In this document: piece after piece, positions 23,316-34,140 of the stretch
How positions within the stretch are numbered: position 1 is the stretch's first letter
How the letters are laid out: each line of letters opens with the position of its first letter
Source of the DNA: Timema cristinae
Taxonomy: Eukaryota > Arthropoda > Insecta > Phasmatodea > Timematidae
Reading direction: 5' to 3'
Assembly (NCBI GenBank): GCA_039000515.1
Contig: JBCFYV010000012.1
Coordinates: 126,672,132-126,736,131, forward strand
Length of the DNA: 64,000 nt
Made by a program: the position numbers and the translations under genes
Notes under the pieces: generated by a model
What the model saw: only the letters and a program-made list of their open reading frames with translations
The model's database searches: none
What the model was told of the DNA's origin: nothing

Positions 23316-23365
23316 GTCCAACATATCACTATAGTGATGTCAACATGTCACTATAGTGATATCTT
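23316..23365. repeat. Pair of perfect short palindromes
   Basis: ATCACTATAGTGAT occurs twice, about 21 bp apart (TATCACTATAGTGATG and GTCACTATAGTGATAT), each a perfect inverted repeat of 14 bp or nearly so. They lie just before the 14-bp purine array. Confidence 0.8.
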
Positions 23366-23451
23366 ATTTAGACCACACGACCCCTGAGAGGGTAACCTTG
23401 AGGTTGAAAGTATTACAATAGGATAGCTATAGTGTTTAGATTGGAAAACAT

Positions 23452-26400
23452 AGTGGTAAGAGACCAGTGGTAAGAGACCAGTGGGAAGAGACCAGAGGGA
23501 AGAGACAGTGGGAAGAGACCAGAGGTAAGAGACCAGAGGGAAGAGACCAGAGGTAAGAGACCAGAGGAAGAGACCAGTGGGAAGAGAACAGTGGTAAGAG
23601 AACAGTGGTAAGAGACCAGAGGAAGAGGCCAGTGGTAAGAGAACAGTGGTAGAGACCAGGGGAAGAGGCCAGTGGTAAGAGACCAGAGGGAAGAGAACAG
23701 TGGTAAGAGACCAGAGGGAAGAGGCCAGAAGGAAGAGAACAGTGGTAAGAGACCAGAGGGAAGAGGCCAGTGGGTAAGAGAACAGTGGTAAGAGACCAGA
23801 GGGAAGAGGCCAGTGGTAAGAGACCAGTGGTAAGAGAACAGTGGTAAGAGACCAGAGGGAAGAGGCCAGTGGTAAGAGAACAGTGGTAAGAGACCAGAGG
23901 GAAGAGGCCAGTGGTAAGAGAACAGTGGTAAGAGAACAGTGGTAAGAGACCAGAGGGAAGAGGCCAGTGGTAAGAGACAGTGGTAAGAGAACAGTGGTAA
24001 GACAGAGGGAAGAGGCAGTGGTAAGAGAACAGTGGTAAGAGAACAGTGGTAAGAGACCAGAGGGAAGAGGCCAGTGGTAAGAGACCAGAGGGAAGAGACC
24101 AGTGGGAGAGACCAGAGGGAAGAGACAGAGGTAAGAGACCAGAGGGAAGAGACCAGTGGGAAGAGAACAGTGGTAAGAGAACAGTGGTAAGAGACCAGAG
24201 GGAAGAGGCCAGTGGTAAGAGAACAGTGGTAAGAGACCAGAGGGAGAGGCCAGTGGTAGAGACCAGAGGGAAGAACAGTGGTAAGAGACCAGAGGGAAGA
24301 GGCCAGAAGGAAGGAAACAGTGGTAAGAGACCAGAGGAAGAGGCCAGTTGGTAGAGAACAGTGGTAAGAGACCAGAGGGAAGAGGCCAGTGGTAAGAGAC
24401 CAGTGGTAAGAGAACAGTGGGAAGAGGCCAGAGGGAGAGAACAGTGGGAAGAGACCAGGGAAGAGGCCAGTGGGAAGAGACCAGAGGGAAGAGGGCCAGA
24501 GGGAAGAGAACAGTGGTAAGAGACCAGAGGGAAGAGGCAGTGTAAGAGACAGTGGAAGAGAACAGTGGTAAGAGAACAGTGGTAAGAGACAGAGGGAAGA
24601 GGCCAGTGGTAAGAGAACAGTGGTAAGAGACCAGAGGGAAGAGCAGTGGTAAGAGACAGTGGTAAGAGAACAGTGGGAAGAGGCAGAGGAAGAGAACAGT
24701 GGAAGAGACCCGAGGGAAGAGGCCAGTGGAAGAGACCAGAGGGAAGAGGCAGAGGGAAGAGAACAGTGGTAGAGAACAGTGGGAAGAGACAGAGGGAAGA
24801 GACCAGTGGAAGAGAACAGTGGAAGAGACCAGTGGGAAGAGAACAGTGGGAAAGAGAGGGAAGAGACCAGTGGGAAGAGAACAGTGGAAGAGACCAGTGG
24901 GAAGAGAACAGTGGAAGAGACCAGTGGGAAGAGACCAGTGGGAAGAGACCAGAGGGAAGAGACCAGTGGGAAAGACAGTGGGAGAACAGTGGAGAGACCA
25001 GAGGGAAGAGACCAGTGGGAAGAGAACAGTGGAAGAGGCCAGAAGGAAGAGAACAGTGGGAAGAGACAGAGGAAGAGACCCGTGGGAAGAACAGTGGGAA
25101 GAGACCAGTGGGAAGAGACAGTGGGAAGAGAACAGTGGGAAGAGACCAGTGGAAGAGACCAGTGGAAGAGACCAGTGGGAAGAGAACAGTGGGAAGAGAC
25201 CAGAGGGAAGGACCAGTGGGAAGAACAGTGGAAGAGACCAGTGGAAGAGGCCAGTGGGAAGAGACCAGAGGGAAGAGGCCAGAGGGAAGAGAACAGTGGT
25301 AGAGAACAGTGGGAAGAGACCAGAGGGAAGAGACCAGTGGGAAGAGAACGTGGAGAGACCAGTGGAAGAGAACAGTGGAAGAGACCAGAGGGAAGAGACC
25401 AGTGGGAAGAGAACAGTGGAAGAGACCAGTGGAAGAGAACAGTGGGAAGAGACCAGTGGGAAGAGACCAGTGGAAGAGACCAGAGGGAAGAGAACCAGTG
25501 GGAAGAGACCAGTGGGAAGAGAAACAGTGGGAAGAGACCAGAGGGAAGAGACCAGTGGAGAGAACAGTGGGAAGAGGCCAGAAGGAAGAGAACAGTGGGG
25601 AAGAGACAGAGGGAAGAGACCAGTGGAAGAGAACAGTGGGAAGAGACAGTGGAAGAGACCAGTGGAAGAGACAGTGGGAAGAGACAGTGGGAAGAGACCA
25701 GAGGGAAGAGACCAGTGGGAAGAGACCAGTGGGAAGAGAACAGTGGGAAGAGACCAGAGGGAAGAGACCAGTGGGAAGAGAACAGTGGGAAGAGGCCAGA
25801 AGGAAGAGAACAGTGGGAAGAGACCAGAGGGAAGAGACCAGTGGGAAGAGACCAGAGGGAAGAGACCAGTGGGAAGAGACCAGTGGGAAGAGAACAGTGG
25901 GAAGAGACCAGAGGGAAGAGGCCAGAAGGAAGAGAACAGTGGTAAGAGACCAGAGGGAAGAGGCCAGAAGGAAGAGAACAGTGGTAAGAGACCAGAGGGA
26001 AGAGGCCAGAAGGAAGAGAACAGTGGTAAGAGACCAGAGGGAAGAGACCAGAGGGAAGAGAACAGTGGTAAGAGAACAGTGGTAAGAGACCAGAGGGAAG
26101 AGACCAGTGGGAAGAGACCAGAGGGAAGAGACCAGAGGGAAGAGGCCAGAAGGAAGAGAACAGAGGTAAGAGACCAGAGGGAAGAGACCAGAGGGAAGAG
26201 ACCAGTGGGAAGAGAACAGTGGTAAGAGACCAGAGGGAAGAGACCAGTGGGAAGAGACCAGAGGGAAGAGGCCAGAAGGAAGAGAACAGTGGTAAGAGAC
26301 CAGTGGTAAGAGAACAGTGGGAAGAGGCCAGAGGGAAGAGAACAGTGGGAAGAGACCAGAGGGAAGAGGCCAGAAGGAAGAGAACAGTGGTAAGAGACCA

Positions 26401-26680
26401 GAGGGAAGAGGCCAGAAGGAAGAGAACAGTGGTAAGAGACCAGAGGGAAGAGGCCAGAAGGAAGAGAACAGTGGTAAGAGACCAGAGGGAAGAGACCAGA
26501 GGGAAGAGAACAGTGGTAAGAGAACAGAGGGAAGAGACCAGAGGGAAGAGAACAGTGGTAAGAGAACAGTGGTAAGAGAACAGAGGGAAGAGACCAGAGG
26601 GAAGAGACCAGAGGGAAGAGGCCAGTGGGAAGAGACCAGAGGGAAGAGACCAGTGGGAAGAGACCAGAGGGAAGAGGCCG
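23452..26680. repeat. 3.2-kb purine-rich minisatellite, ~14-bp unit, more than 200 copies
   Basis: Built from 14-mers such as GAGACCAGAGGGAA, GAGAACAGTGGTAA and GAGGCCAGAAGGAA in changing order. The plus strand is about 80% purine. Because 14 is not divisible by three and no stop arises in most registers, very long frames open in several phases (1092 codons minus, 508 and 388 codons plus). These have no domain, no consistent unit frame and no start context, and are shadows of repetition. Many units between 24.0 and 25.7 kb are 12 or 13 bp long. The right edge runs into a LINE fragment. Confidence 0.95.
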
Positions 26681-26782
26681 AAGGAAGTCCTGAACGCAGA
26701 TGGAAGGATAACATTAGAATGGACCTGAAAGAGATAAGAGTGTAGTGAGGTGGACTGGATAGAACTAGCTCAAGATAGGATA
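26681..26782 (+). pseudogene. LINE reverse transcriptase C-terminus, fragment
   Basis: Reads ERRWKDNIRMDLKEI (about 26692-26736) and, after two stops and a frame change, VDWIELAQDR (about 26750-26779). This pattern, an R/P-rich stretch then RRW-DNI--DL then W--LA-DR, is the familiar C-terminal end of endonuclease/reverse-transcriptase proteins of animal non-LTR retrotransposons. Only the last ~35 codons survive. The preceding codons merge with the 14-bp purine array. Confidence 0.6.
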
Positions 26783-28079
26783 TAGGTGTCGTACTTTTGT
26801 ACTTTCATGATCCTAATGCTAATGCCTAAGTGAATAAGTTTATTTAAGACATGACTTTTTTTGTTAAATAATTAAACAAATATGTACAGTTTTATATATA
26901 TATATATATATAATTGTATACATATTTCATATTTACGTGGTTAAAACCGTATAATTTAATAATGTATCTATTGTTTACATACTATATATAAAGTATAAAC
27001 AAATTATAATACATAAATGGTTTATCTATAATACTTATATAATTAAAGAGAGGTGGAGAGGGGGGGGGGGGTTATTTGAAAACCTCCTATTTTTGCTAAG
27101 AATATTTTAGAATCTCAGTAATATACATTTAATTTTTGAGAGGTGTTGTGCTTCCAATGGGACGGGAGAATTCCTAGCTAAGTATTCAATCATTCTCTAC
27201 TTTACGTTATTCCACTTTGTTCTCTTCTGCATGTGCACGTATTTATTGGCTTAAGTCGTCACGAAATACTCCTTTGAACAGTCTTCAACCAAATATCACC
27301 GCCCGCGTCTTCTCAGACAGACAGACAGACAGACAGACAGACACAGTCAATCTCACTCGAATGCTGCAAATCATTCTGGGAATATCTTCAATAAGAGGTT
27401 TCGTCCAATCATACATTGGATATACATTGATTGGTGATTAATCCACAACTATACAAGTACGTTAGCTGCTTATCCTCTGAGTCCTTAACATACTCAGGGT
27501 CCTTAAGGACGGATAGACGGGAGAGCGTGTTAAGGTCACCATTTATAACAGACCTACATATTTTATAACAGAGCCACATTTATAACAGAGACACATTTAT
27601 AACAGAGACACATTTAACAGTTCAACATCATATGGTCAGGCTCGGTATTTGCGGGACCAAATTCTACTGGTTAGAAGAGTTTGTTTAGTTTTGAAACTTT
27701 ATGTACTTAAAAAAACTGCACGCCAAGGAAAAAGATTTACTTTCTTATATTTGATGAAATATTATTGCTCATACAAGGCTCTCAACTGTGTGGGCGGACA
27801 TTGAAGTTCGGTAACAAAGCCTTTATTGACGGCTCACTTGAAGTACATACATGTTCATTAAGTACGTCGATTGAATGTTTCCATTGAATTCCTCACCAAG
27901 ATACATTCTTAATAATTGAGCTTGAAAACTTGCCACTACTAACTGTTCGTGTCGCTTTTATTTGCTGCCTACAACTCAACTCAACTCAACTCAAACTTCC
28001 ATTGCACGGGACATTGACCTTCCTGAGGAATACAACCTTTCAAATACACCGGCTGTACCCTGGGGAAAACCAACCTCCA
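26783..28079. other. Non-coding stretch with simple repeats
   Basis: (TA)n lies at about 26895-26915, a G11 run near 27060, (CAGA)n at 27314-27343, a short TTTATAACAGAG-type repeat at 27545-27620 and (AACTC)n at about 27972-27996. The open frames here are short and feature-less. No gene. Confidence 0.5.
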
Positions 28080-28170
28080 GTCCACCTGCACTGGGTGGGA
28101 TTCGAACTCTAAACTTATTGTCATAAACAGTCCAGTCTATTGAAGGAGGGACCATAAGGGCCAAATAGAA
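28080..28170 (-). mobile_element. SINE family 1, head fragment
   Basis: GGGTGGGATTCGAACTC (box B complement), then CAGTCCAGTCTATTGAAGGA, as in the heads of the copies at 1990 and 37920. Body and tail are absent. Confidence 0.5.
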
Positions 28171-28531
28171 AAATGTAAAATATTGAGGAGGCCGCGTTAA
28201 AAAAAACGTATTGTCATTTTCTTACAGATTCCAACTTTTTATTACAAAGAGAAAAGAGTAGACCCGTATTTTTATAACCAGAAATATGGAAACCTTTATT
28301 CGCAGCATCAGTACCATTGAAACAAGTTGGTGAACATGTTCAACAAATTTAGAAGAGTTGATCCCGCTTGAAGAAAGATACAAGTCTGGTACACAAACCT
28401 AACACGTCAGAATCACCTCAATTATTCCAAATACCACGGTCCCAAATTTGATACCTATACGACGTTTATAAAAATAAGAAAAGAGCCTCATCAAAGGAAT
28501 AAGGATGCGATTACAAAGAGGAAGCAAGCAG
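28171..28531. other. Non-coding gap, nothing recognised
   Basis: Unique AT-rich sequence without a convincing open frame. Confidence 0.4.
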
Positions 28532-29018
28532 CATCCCTGTTGAGGAGGAAATAACCAACTTCACCAATGATCCCTGTTGAGGAGGAAATAACCAACTTCA
28601 CCAATGATCCCTGTTGAGGAGGAAATAACCAACTTCACCAATGATCCCTGTTGAGGAGGAAATAACCAACTTCACCAATGATCTCTGTTGAGGAGGAAAT
28701 AACCAACTTCACCAATGATCCCTGTTGAGGAGGAAATAACCAACTTCACCAATGATCCCTGTTGAGGAGGAAATAACCAACTTCACCAATGATCCCTGTT
28801 GAGGAGGAAATAACCAACTTCACCAATGATCCCTGTTGAGGAGGAAATAACCAACTTCACCAATGATCCCTGTTGAGGAGGAACTAACCAACTTCACCAA
28901 TGATCCCTGTTGAGGAGGAAATAACCAACTTCACCAATGATCCCTGTTGAGGAGGAAATAACCAACTTCACCAATGATCCCTGTTGAGGAGGAAATAACC
29001 AACTTCACCAATGATCCG
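28532..29018. repeat. 37-bp minisatellite, about 13 nearly identical copies
   Basis: Unit: GATCCCTGTTGAGGAGGAAA then TAACCAACTTCACCAAT. Only two substitutions were seen across the array (CCC/CTC and AAATAA/AACTAA), so it is young or recently homogenised. Confidence 0.95.
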
Positions 29019-29390
29019 TTTTTAGACCGGGCCAGGAATTAGAACTCACGATCGTTAACTTAGAGTTGTCGGGCGAACTTTTATTAAAGTGCATTTATAT
29101 GACCCTTGTTCATTTTTATGTTTTACAATGTGATTATAATAAGACAAAGTGTATTCTTTACCACTATACTAATTGGTTGCTTTATGTGGCTCAATACACT
29201 TTCCAAGACTGCGCAGGGAGCACATTTGTAGCGAACTAAGCAGTTATATCAACAAAGCACGCCTTGTTTCCATGGCAACATCTCACTCGATTGATCAACA
29301 ATTTTGTCGGTACTAACGTATCTAAAGGACACTCCTTGACAGAGAGAGGTGAGTTTGAGTGTATCGTCTGCGGGGAATTCGAGGAACCCT
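29019..29390. other. Non-coding gap between two arrays
   Basis: Unique sequence. On the minus strand it extends the open frame of the 72-bp array by about 50 codons to a stop at 29236, but that extension shows no domain. Confidence 0.4.
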
Positions 29391-30904
29391 TATAAGTGTC
29401 GAGCTTACAAACTGACGGTTTCAACGAGTGATATTCAAGAGCTGTAATATTGCTATAAACGTTAAAAGTGTCGAGCTTACAAACTGACGGTTTCAACGAG
29501 TGATATTCAAGAGCTGTAATATTGCTATAAACGTTAAAAGTGTCGAGCTTACAAACTGACGGTTTCAACGAGTGATATTCAAGAGCTAGAATAGTGCTAT
29601 AAACGTTAAAAGTGTCGAGCTTACAAACTGACGGTTTCAACGAGTGATATTCAAGAGCTAGAATAGTGCTATAAACGTTATAAGTGTCGAGCTTACAAAC
29701 TGACGGTTTCAACGAGTGATATTCAAGAGCTAGAATAGTGCTATAAACGTTATAAGTGTCGAGCTTACAAACTGACGGTTTCAACGAGTGATATTCAAGA
29801 GCTGGAATAGTGCTATAAACGTTATAAGTGTCGAGCTTACAAACTGACGGTTTCAACGAGTGATATTCAAGAGCTAGAATAGTGCTATAAACGTTAAAAG
29901 TGTCGAGCTTACAAACTGACGGTTTCAACGAGTGATATTCAAGAGCTAGAATAGTGCTATAAACGTTAAAAGTGTCGAGCTTACAAACTGACGGTTTCAA
30001 CGAGTGATATTCAAGAGCTGGAATATTGCTATAAACGTTATGTGTCGAGCTTACAAACTGACGGTTTCAACGAGTGATATTCAAGAGCTAGAATAGTGCT
30101 ATAAACGTTAAAAGTGTCGAGCTTACAAACTGACGGTTTCAACGAGTGATATTCAAGAGCTAGAATAGTGCTATAAACGTTAAAAGTGTCGAGCTTACAA
30201 ACTGACGGTTTCAACGAGTGATATTCAAGAGCTAGAATAGTGCTATAAACGTTAAAAGTGTCGAGCTTACAAACTGACGGTTTCAACGAGTGATATTCAA
30301 GAGCTAGAATAGTGCTATAAACGTTAAAAGTGTCGAGCTTACAAACTGACGGTTTCAACGAGTGATATTCAAGAGCTGGAATAGTGCTATAAACGTTAAA
30401 AGTGTCGAGCTTACAAACTGACGGTTTCAACGAGTGATATTCAAGAGCTAGAATAGTGCTATAAACGTTAAAAGTGTCGAGCTTACAAACTGACGGTTTC
30501 AACGAGTGATATTCAAGAGCTAGAATAGTGCTATAAACGTTATAAGTGTCGAGCTTACAAACTGACGGTTTCAACGAGTGATATTCAAGAGCTAGAATAG
30601 TGCTATAAACGTTAAAAGTGTCGAGCTTACAAACTGACGGTTTCAACGAGTGATATTCAAGAGCTAGAATAGTGCTATAAACGTTATAAGTGTCGAGCTT
30701 ACAAACTGACGGTTTCAACGAGTGACATTCAAGAGCTGTAATATTGCTATAAACGTTAAAAGTGTCGAGCTTACAAACTGACGGTTTCAACGAGTGATAT
30801 TCAAGAGCTGGAATATTGCTATAAACGTTAAAAGTGTCGAGCTTACAAACTGACGGTTTCAACGAGTGATATTCAAGAGCTGGAATAGTGCTATAAACGT
30901 TAAA
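29391..30904. repeat. 72-bp minisatellite, 21 copies
   Basis: Twenty-one units; the unit begins AGTGTCGAGCTTACAAACTG and includes ACGGTTTCAACGAGTGATAT. 72 bp is 24 codons, so the minus strand reads KPSVCKLDTFNVYSTILAL-type units through 274 and 254 codons, broken once by a 2-bp deletion near 30038. The few variable sites change the amino acid in that frame (Phe/Tyr, Thr/Asn, Leu/Pro/Thr) and none is silent, which argues against selection on a protein. No signal peptide or known domain is present. Confidence 0.93.
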
Positions 30905-30984
30905 GTTGTTGGTAATTTAATTGGGATGGGCCCAAGAGAGAAGAACGAACAGGAAAATGGAGGAAGTTACATATGGAAGAAGTT

Positions 30985-31085
30985 CCTGAGTTGTACACAT
31001 CCTCAAACATTGAGGATAATCAAGGATGAGGTGGGCTGGTTATGTGGTCATGTGAGGTCTATGGGTGACTGCAGGTGTGGACACA
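30985..31085 (+). pseudogene. LINE reverse transcriptase C-terminal fragment
   Basis: An open stretch reads RIIKDEVGWLCGHVRSMGD (about 31011-31070). The IIK....W.GHV.RM pattern is characteristic of the C-terminal region of animal non-LTR retrotransposon proteins. It is truncated on both sides. No link to the fragment at 26681 can be shown. Confidence 0.45.
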
Positions 31086-31089
31086 ACAT

Positions 31090-31385
31090 TAGTTGGGAAA
31101 CCTGACGATACAAGGCCTTAGCCAAGACATTGATGTCTTGAGCGAAAGGTCCAGGGTTCAAATACAGTTCAATCCGAAATACGTTTTGTCTTTAAATGGA
31201 TGTGTTAATGAAGAGTCTATCTACCAATCATTGGAGCTTTCTAAAAGCCAGGGAGGGGAGGTTTGGGTTCAAACCCCCAATGGTCGCAATGAGGGGGTGG
31301 GGGGTTTAACCCTAAGTGGTTATACACTCTCCCTCCACACAAATATGGTAACATTTCCTCTAAACGATCCTACCTCTAATTGATA
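31090..31385 (+). mobile_element. SINE-like composite (family 1 body)
   Basis: Two box-B-like words (CCAGGGTTCAAATACAG and GGTTTGGGTTCAAACCCCC). The family 1 body follows the second (TAAGTGGTTATACACTCTCC, CCTCCACACAAATATGGTAA, CATTTCCTCTAAACGATCC). It ends immediately upstream of RSPH3 exon 1. Confidence 0.5.
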
Positions 31386-31412
31386 TGTTGTAGCTCCACT
31401 CAAACAGTCCTG

Positions 31413-31687
31413 ATGAGGTGTTGGTGTCCCAATGAGCCGTGGCACAGCGCCACAGTCGCCCCGAGGTCGTGGGAGAGCACTGAGCCCCAGTACAGCATGA
31501 CGGACTCTCTTGAGCTGCCAGCTCGAGTGATAGCTTCCGGTAGCCCCAGGAATATCACCATCACTATCGGTGATATGGTGGCGGATAGAAGAGTGGCCCG
31601 AGGCAGTCCCTTCGCCAAGATAAGTCACCCTGTAGAGAGGATATCACAGGCTGAGAGACACAGGAGGTGCAGGAGGGAGCAGCTCAG
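31413..31687 (+). CDS. RSPH3: Radial spoke head protein 3, N-terminal exon
   Basis: This exon encodes ITIGDMVADRRVARGSPFAK followed by an Arg/Glu-rich helix ending RRCRREQLR. In RSPH3 proteins the N-terminus carries a (M)-x-DRRVVRGNTYA-type box followed by a basic helix, so the match is good in order and content. RSPH3 is the scaffold of the axonemal radial spoke and an A-kinase anchoring protein, needed for ciliary and flagellar beating. The exon ends at CTCAG|GTGATA, a fair donor, with the intron after the second base of an Arg codon (phase 2). The start is uncertain: ATGs lie at 31413 and 31497, and the frame is open from 31380. An upstream exon joined through an acceptor near 31393 is also possible. 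The stretch is GC-rich against AT-rich surroundings. Its last 30 bases are copied in the adjoining minisatellite. Confidence 0.68.
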
Positions 31688-34140
31688 GTGATATTACACA
31701 CCTTCACAGGCTGGGAGACAGGGAGCAGCTCAGGTGATATTATCACACCTTCACAGGCTGGGAGACAGGGAGCAGCTCAGGTGATATTATCATACCTTCA
31801 CAGGCTGGGAGACAGGGAGCAGCTCAGGTGATATTATCACACCTTCACAGGCTGGGAGACAGGGAGCAGCTCAGGTGATATTATCATACCTTCACAGGAT
31901 GGGAGACAGGGAGCAGCTCAGGTGATATTATAATACCTTCACAAGATGAGAGACAGGGAGCAGCTCAGGTGATATTATCACACCTTCACAGGCTGGGACA
32001 CAGGGAGCAGCTCAGGTGATATTATCATACCTTCACAGGCTGGGAGACAGGGAGCAGCTCAGGTGATATTATCATACCTTCACAGGCTGGGAGACAGGGA
32101 GCAGCTCAGGTGATATTATCACACCTTCACAAGATGAGAGACAGGGAGCAGCTCAGGTGATATTATCATACCTTCACAGGCTGGGAGACAGGGAGCAGCT
32201 CAGGTGATATTATCACACCTTCACAGGCTGGGACACAGGGAGCAGCTCAGGTGATATTATCATACCTTCACAGGCTGGGAGACAGGGAGCAGCTCAGGAG
32301 ATATTATCATACCTTCACAGGCTGGGAGACAGGGAGCAGCTCAGGTGATATTATCATACCTTCACAGGCTGGGAGACAGGGAGCAGCTCAGGTGATATTA
32401 TCATACCTTCACAGGCTGGGAGACAGGGAGCAGCTCAGGTGATATTATCATACCTTCACAGGATGGGAGACAGGGAGCAGCTCAGGTGATATTATCATAC
32501 CTTCACAGGCTGGGAGACAGGGAGCAGCTCAGGTGATATTATCATACCTTCACAGGCTGGGAGACAGGGAGCAGCTCAGGTGATATTATCACACCTTCAC
32601 AAGATGAGAGACAGGGAGCAGCTCAGGTGATATTATCATACCTTCACAGGCTGGGAGACAGGGAGCAGCTCAGGTGATATTATCACACCTTCACAGGCTG
32701 GGACACAGGGAGCAGCTCAGGTGATATTATCATACCTTCACAGGCTGGGAGACAGGGAGCAGCTCAGGAGATATTATCATACCTTCACAGGCTGGGAGAC
32801 AGGGAGCAGCTCAGGTGATATTATCATACCTTCACAGGCTGGGAGACAGGGAGCAGCTCAGGTGATATTATCATACCTTCACAGGCTGGGAGACAGGGAG
32901 CAGCTCAGGTGATATTATCATACCTTCACAGGATGGGAGACAGGGAGCAGCTCAGGTGATATTATCATACCTTCACAGGCTGGGAGACAGGGAGCAGCTC
33001 AGGTGATATTATCATACCTTCACAGGCTGGGAGACAGGGAGCAGCTCAGGTGATATTATCACACCTTCACAAGATGAGAGACAGGGAGCAGCTCAGGTGA
33101 TATTATCATACCTTCACAGGCTGGGAGACAGGGAGCAGCTCAGGTGATATTATCACACCTTCACAGGCTGGGACACAGGGAGCAGCTCAGGTGATATTAT
33201 CATACCTTCACAGGCTGGGAGACAGGGAGCAGCTCAGGAGATATTATCATACCTTCACAGGCTGGGAGACAGGGAGCAGCTCAGGTGATATTATCATACC
33301 TTCACAGGCTGGGAGACAGGGAGCAGCTCAGGTGATATTATCATACCTTCACAGACTGGGAGACAGGGAGCAGCTCAGGTGATATTATCATACCTTCACA
33401 GGATGGGAGACAGGGAGCAGCTCAGGTGATATTATCATACCTTCACAGGCTGGGAGACAGGGAGCAGCTCAGGTGATATTATCATACCTTCACAAGATGA
33501 GACACAGGAAGCAGCTCAGGTGATATTATCATACCTTCACAGGCTGGGAGACAGGGAGCAGCTCAGGTGATATTATCATACCTTCACAAGCTGAGAGATA
33601 GGGAGCAGCTCAGGTGATATTATCACACCTTCACAGGCTGGGAGACAGGGAGCAGCTCAGGTGATATTATCATACCTTCACAAGATGAGACACAGGAAGC
33701 AGCTCAGGTGATATTATCATACCTTCACAGGCTGGGAGACAGGGAGCAGCTCAGGTGATATTATCATACCTTCACAGGCTGGGAGACAGGGAGCAGCTCA
33801 GGTGATATTATCATACCTTCACAGGCTGGGAGACAGGGAGCAGCTCAGGTGATATTACACACCTTCACAAGATGAGACACAGGGAGCAGCTCAGGTGATA
33901 TTATCATACCTTCACAGGATGAGACACAGGGAGCAGCTCAGGTGATATTATCATACCTTCACAAGATGAGACAGGGAGCAGCTCAGTGATATTATCACAC
34001 CGTCACAGGCTGGGAGACAGGGAGCAGCTCAGGTGATATTATCATACCTTCACAGATGAGACACAGGGAGCAGCTCAGGTGATATTATCATATCTTCACA
34101 GGCTGAGAGATAAGAGCAGCTCAGGTGATATTATAAGAGA
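31688..34140. repeat. 47-bp minisatellite filling RSPH3 intron 1, about 52 copies
   Basis: Unit: CACAGGCTGGGAGACAGGGA, then GCAGCTCAGGTGATATTATC, then ACACCTT. Its first ~31 bp equal the end of exon 1 (minus an internal 14 bp) and the next ~16 bp equal the start of intron 1, so every unit includes a copy of the exon 1 splice donor. Variants (GGGAGAC/GATGAGAC, CACACC/CATACC) recur every ten units, giving a 470-bp higher-order period: the blocks starting near 32251, 32721 and 33191 are almost identical. Towards 33860-34100 a few units lose single bases. Confidence 0.95.

Noticed and set aside
23436..26714. 1092-codon minus-strand frame and 508/388-codon plus-strand frames
   Set aside because: The ~14-bp unit lacks stops in most registers; several frames are open at once, units change frame constantly, and no domain or start context exists.
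28532..29018. CRISPR-like array
   Set aside because: Units abut directly without unique spacers, and the window is animal DNA; the same applies to the other arrays.
29236..30862. Repeat protein from the 72-bp array
   Set aside because: Variants are all amino-acid changing, a 2-bp deletion splits the frame, and no domain is present.
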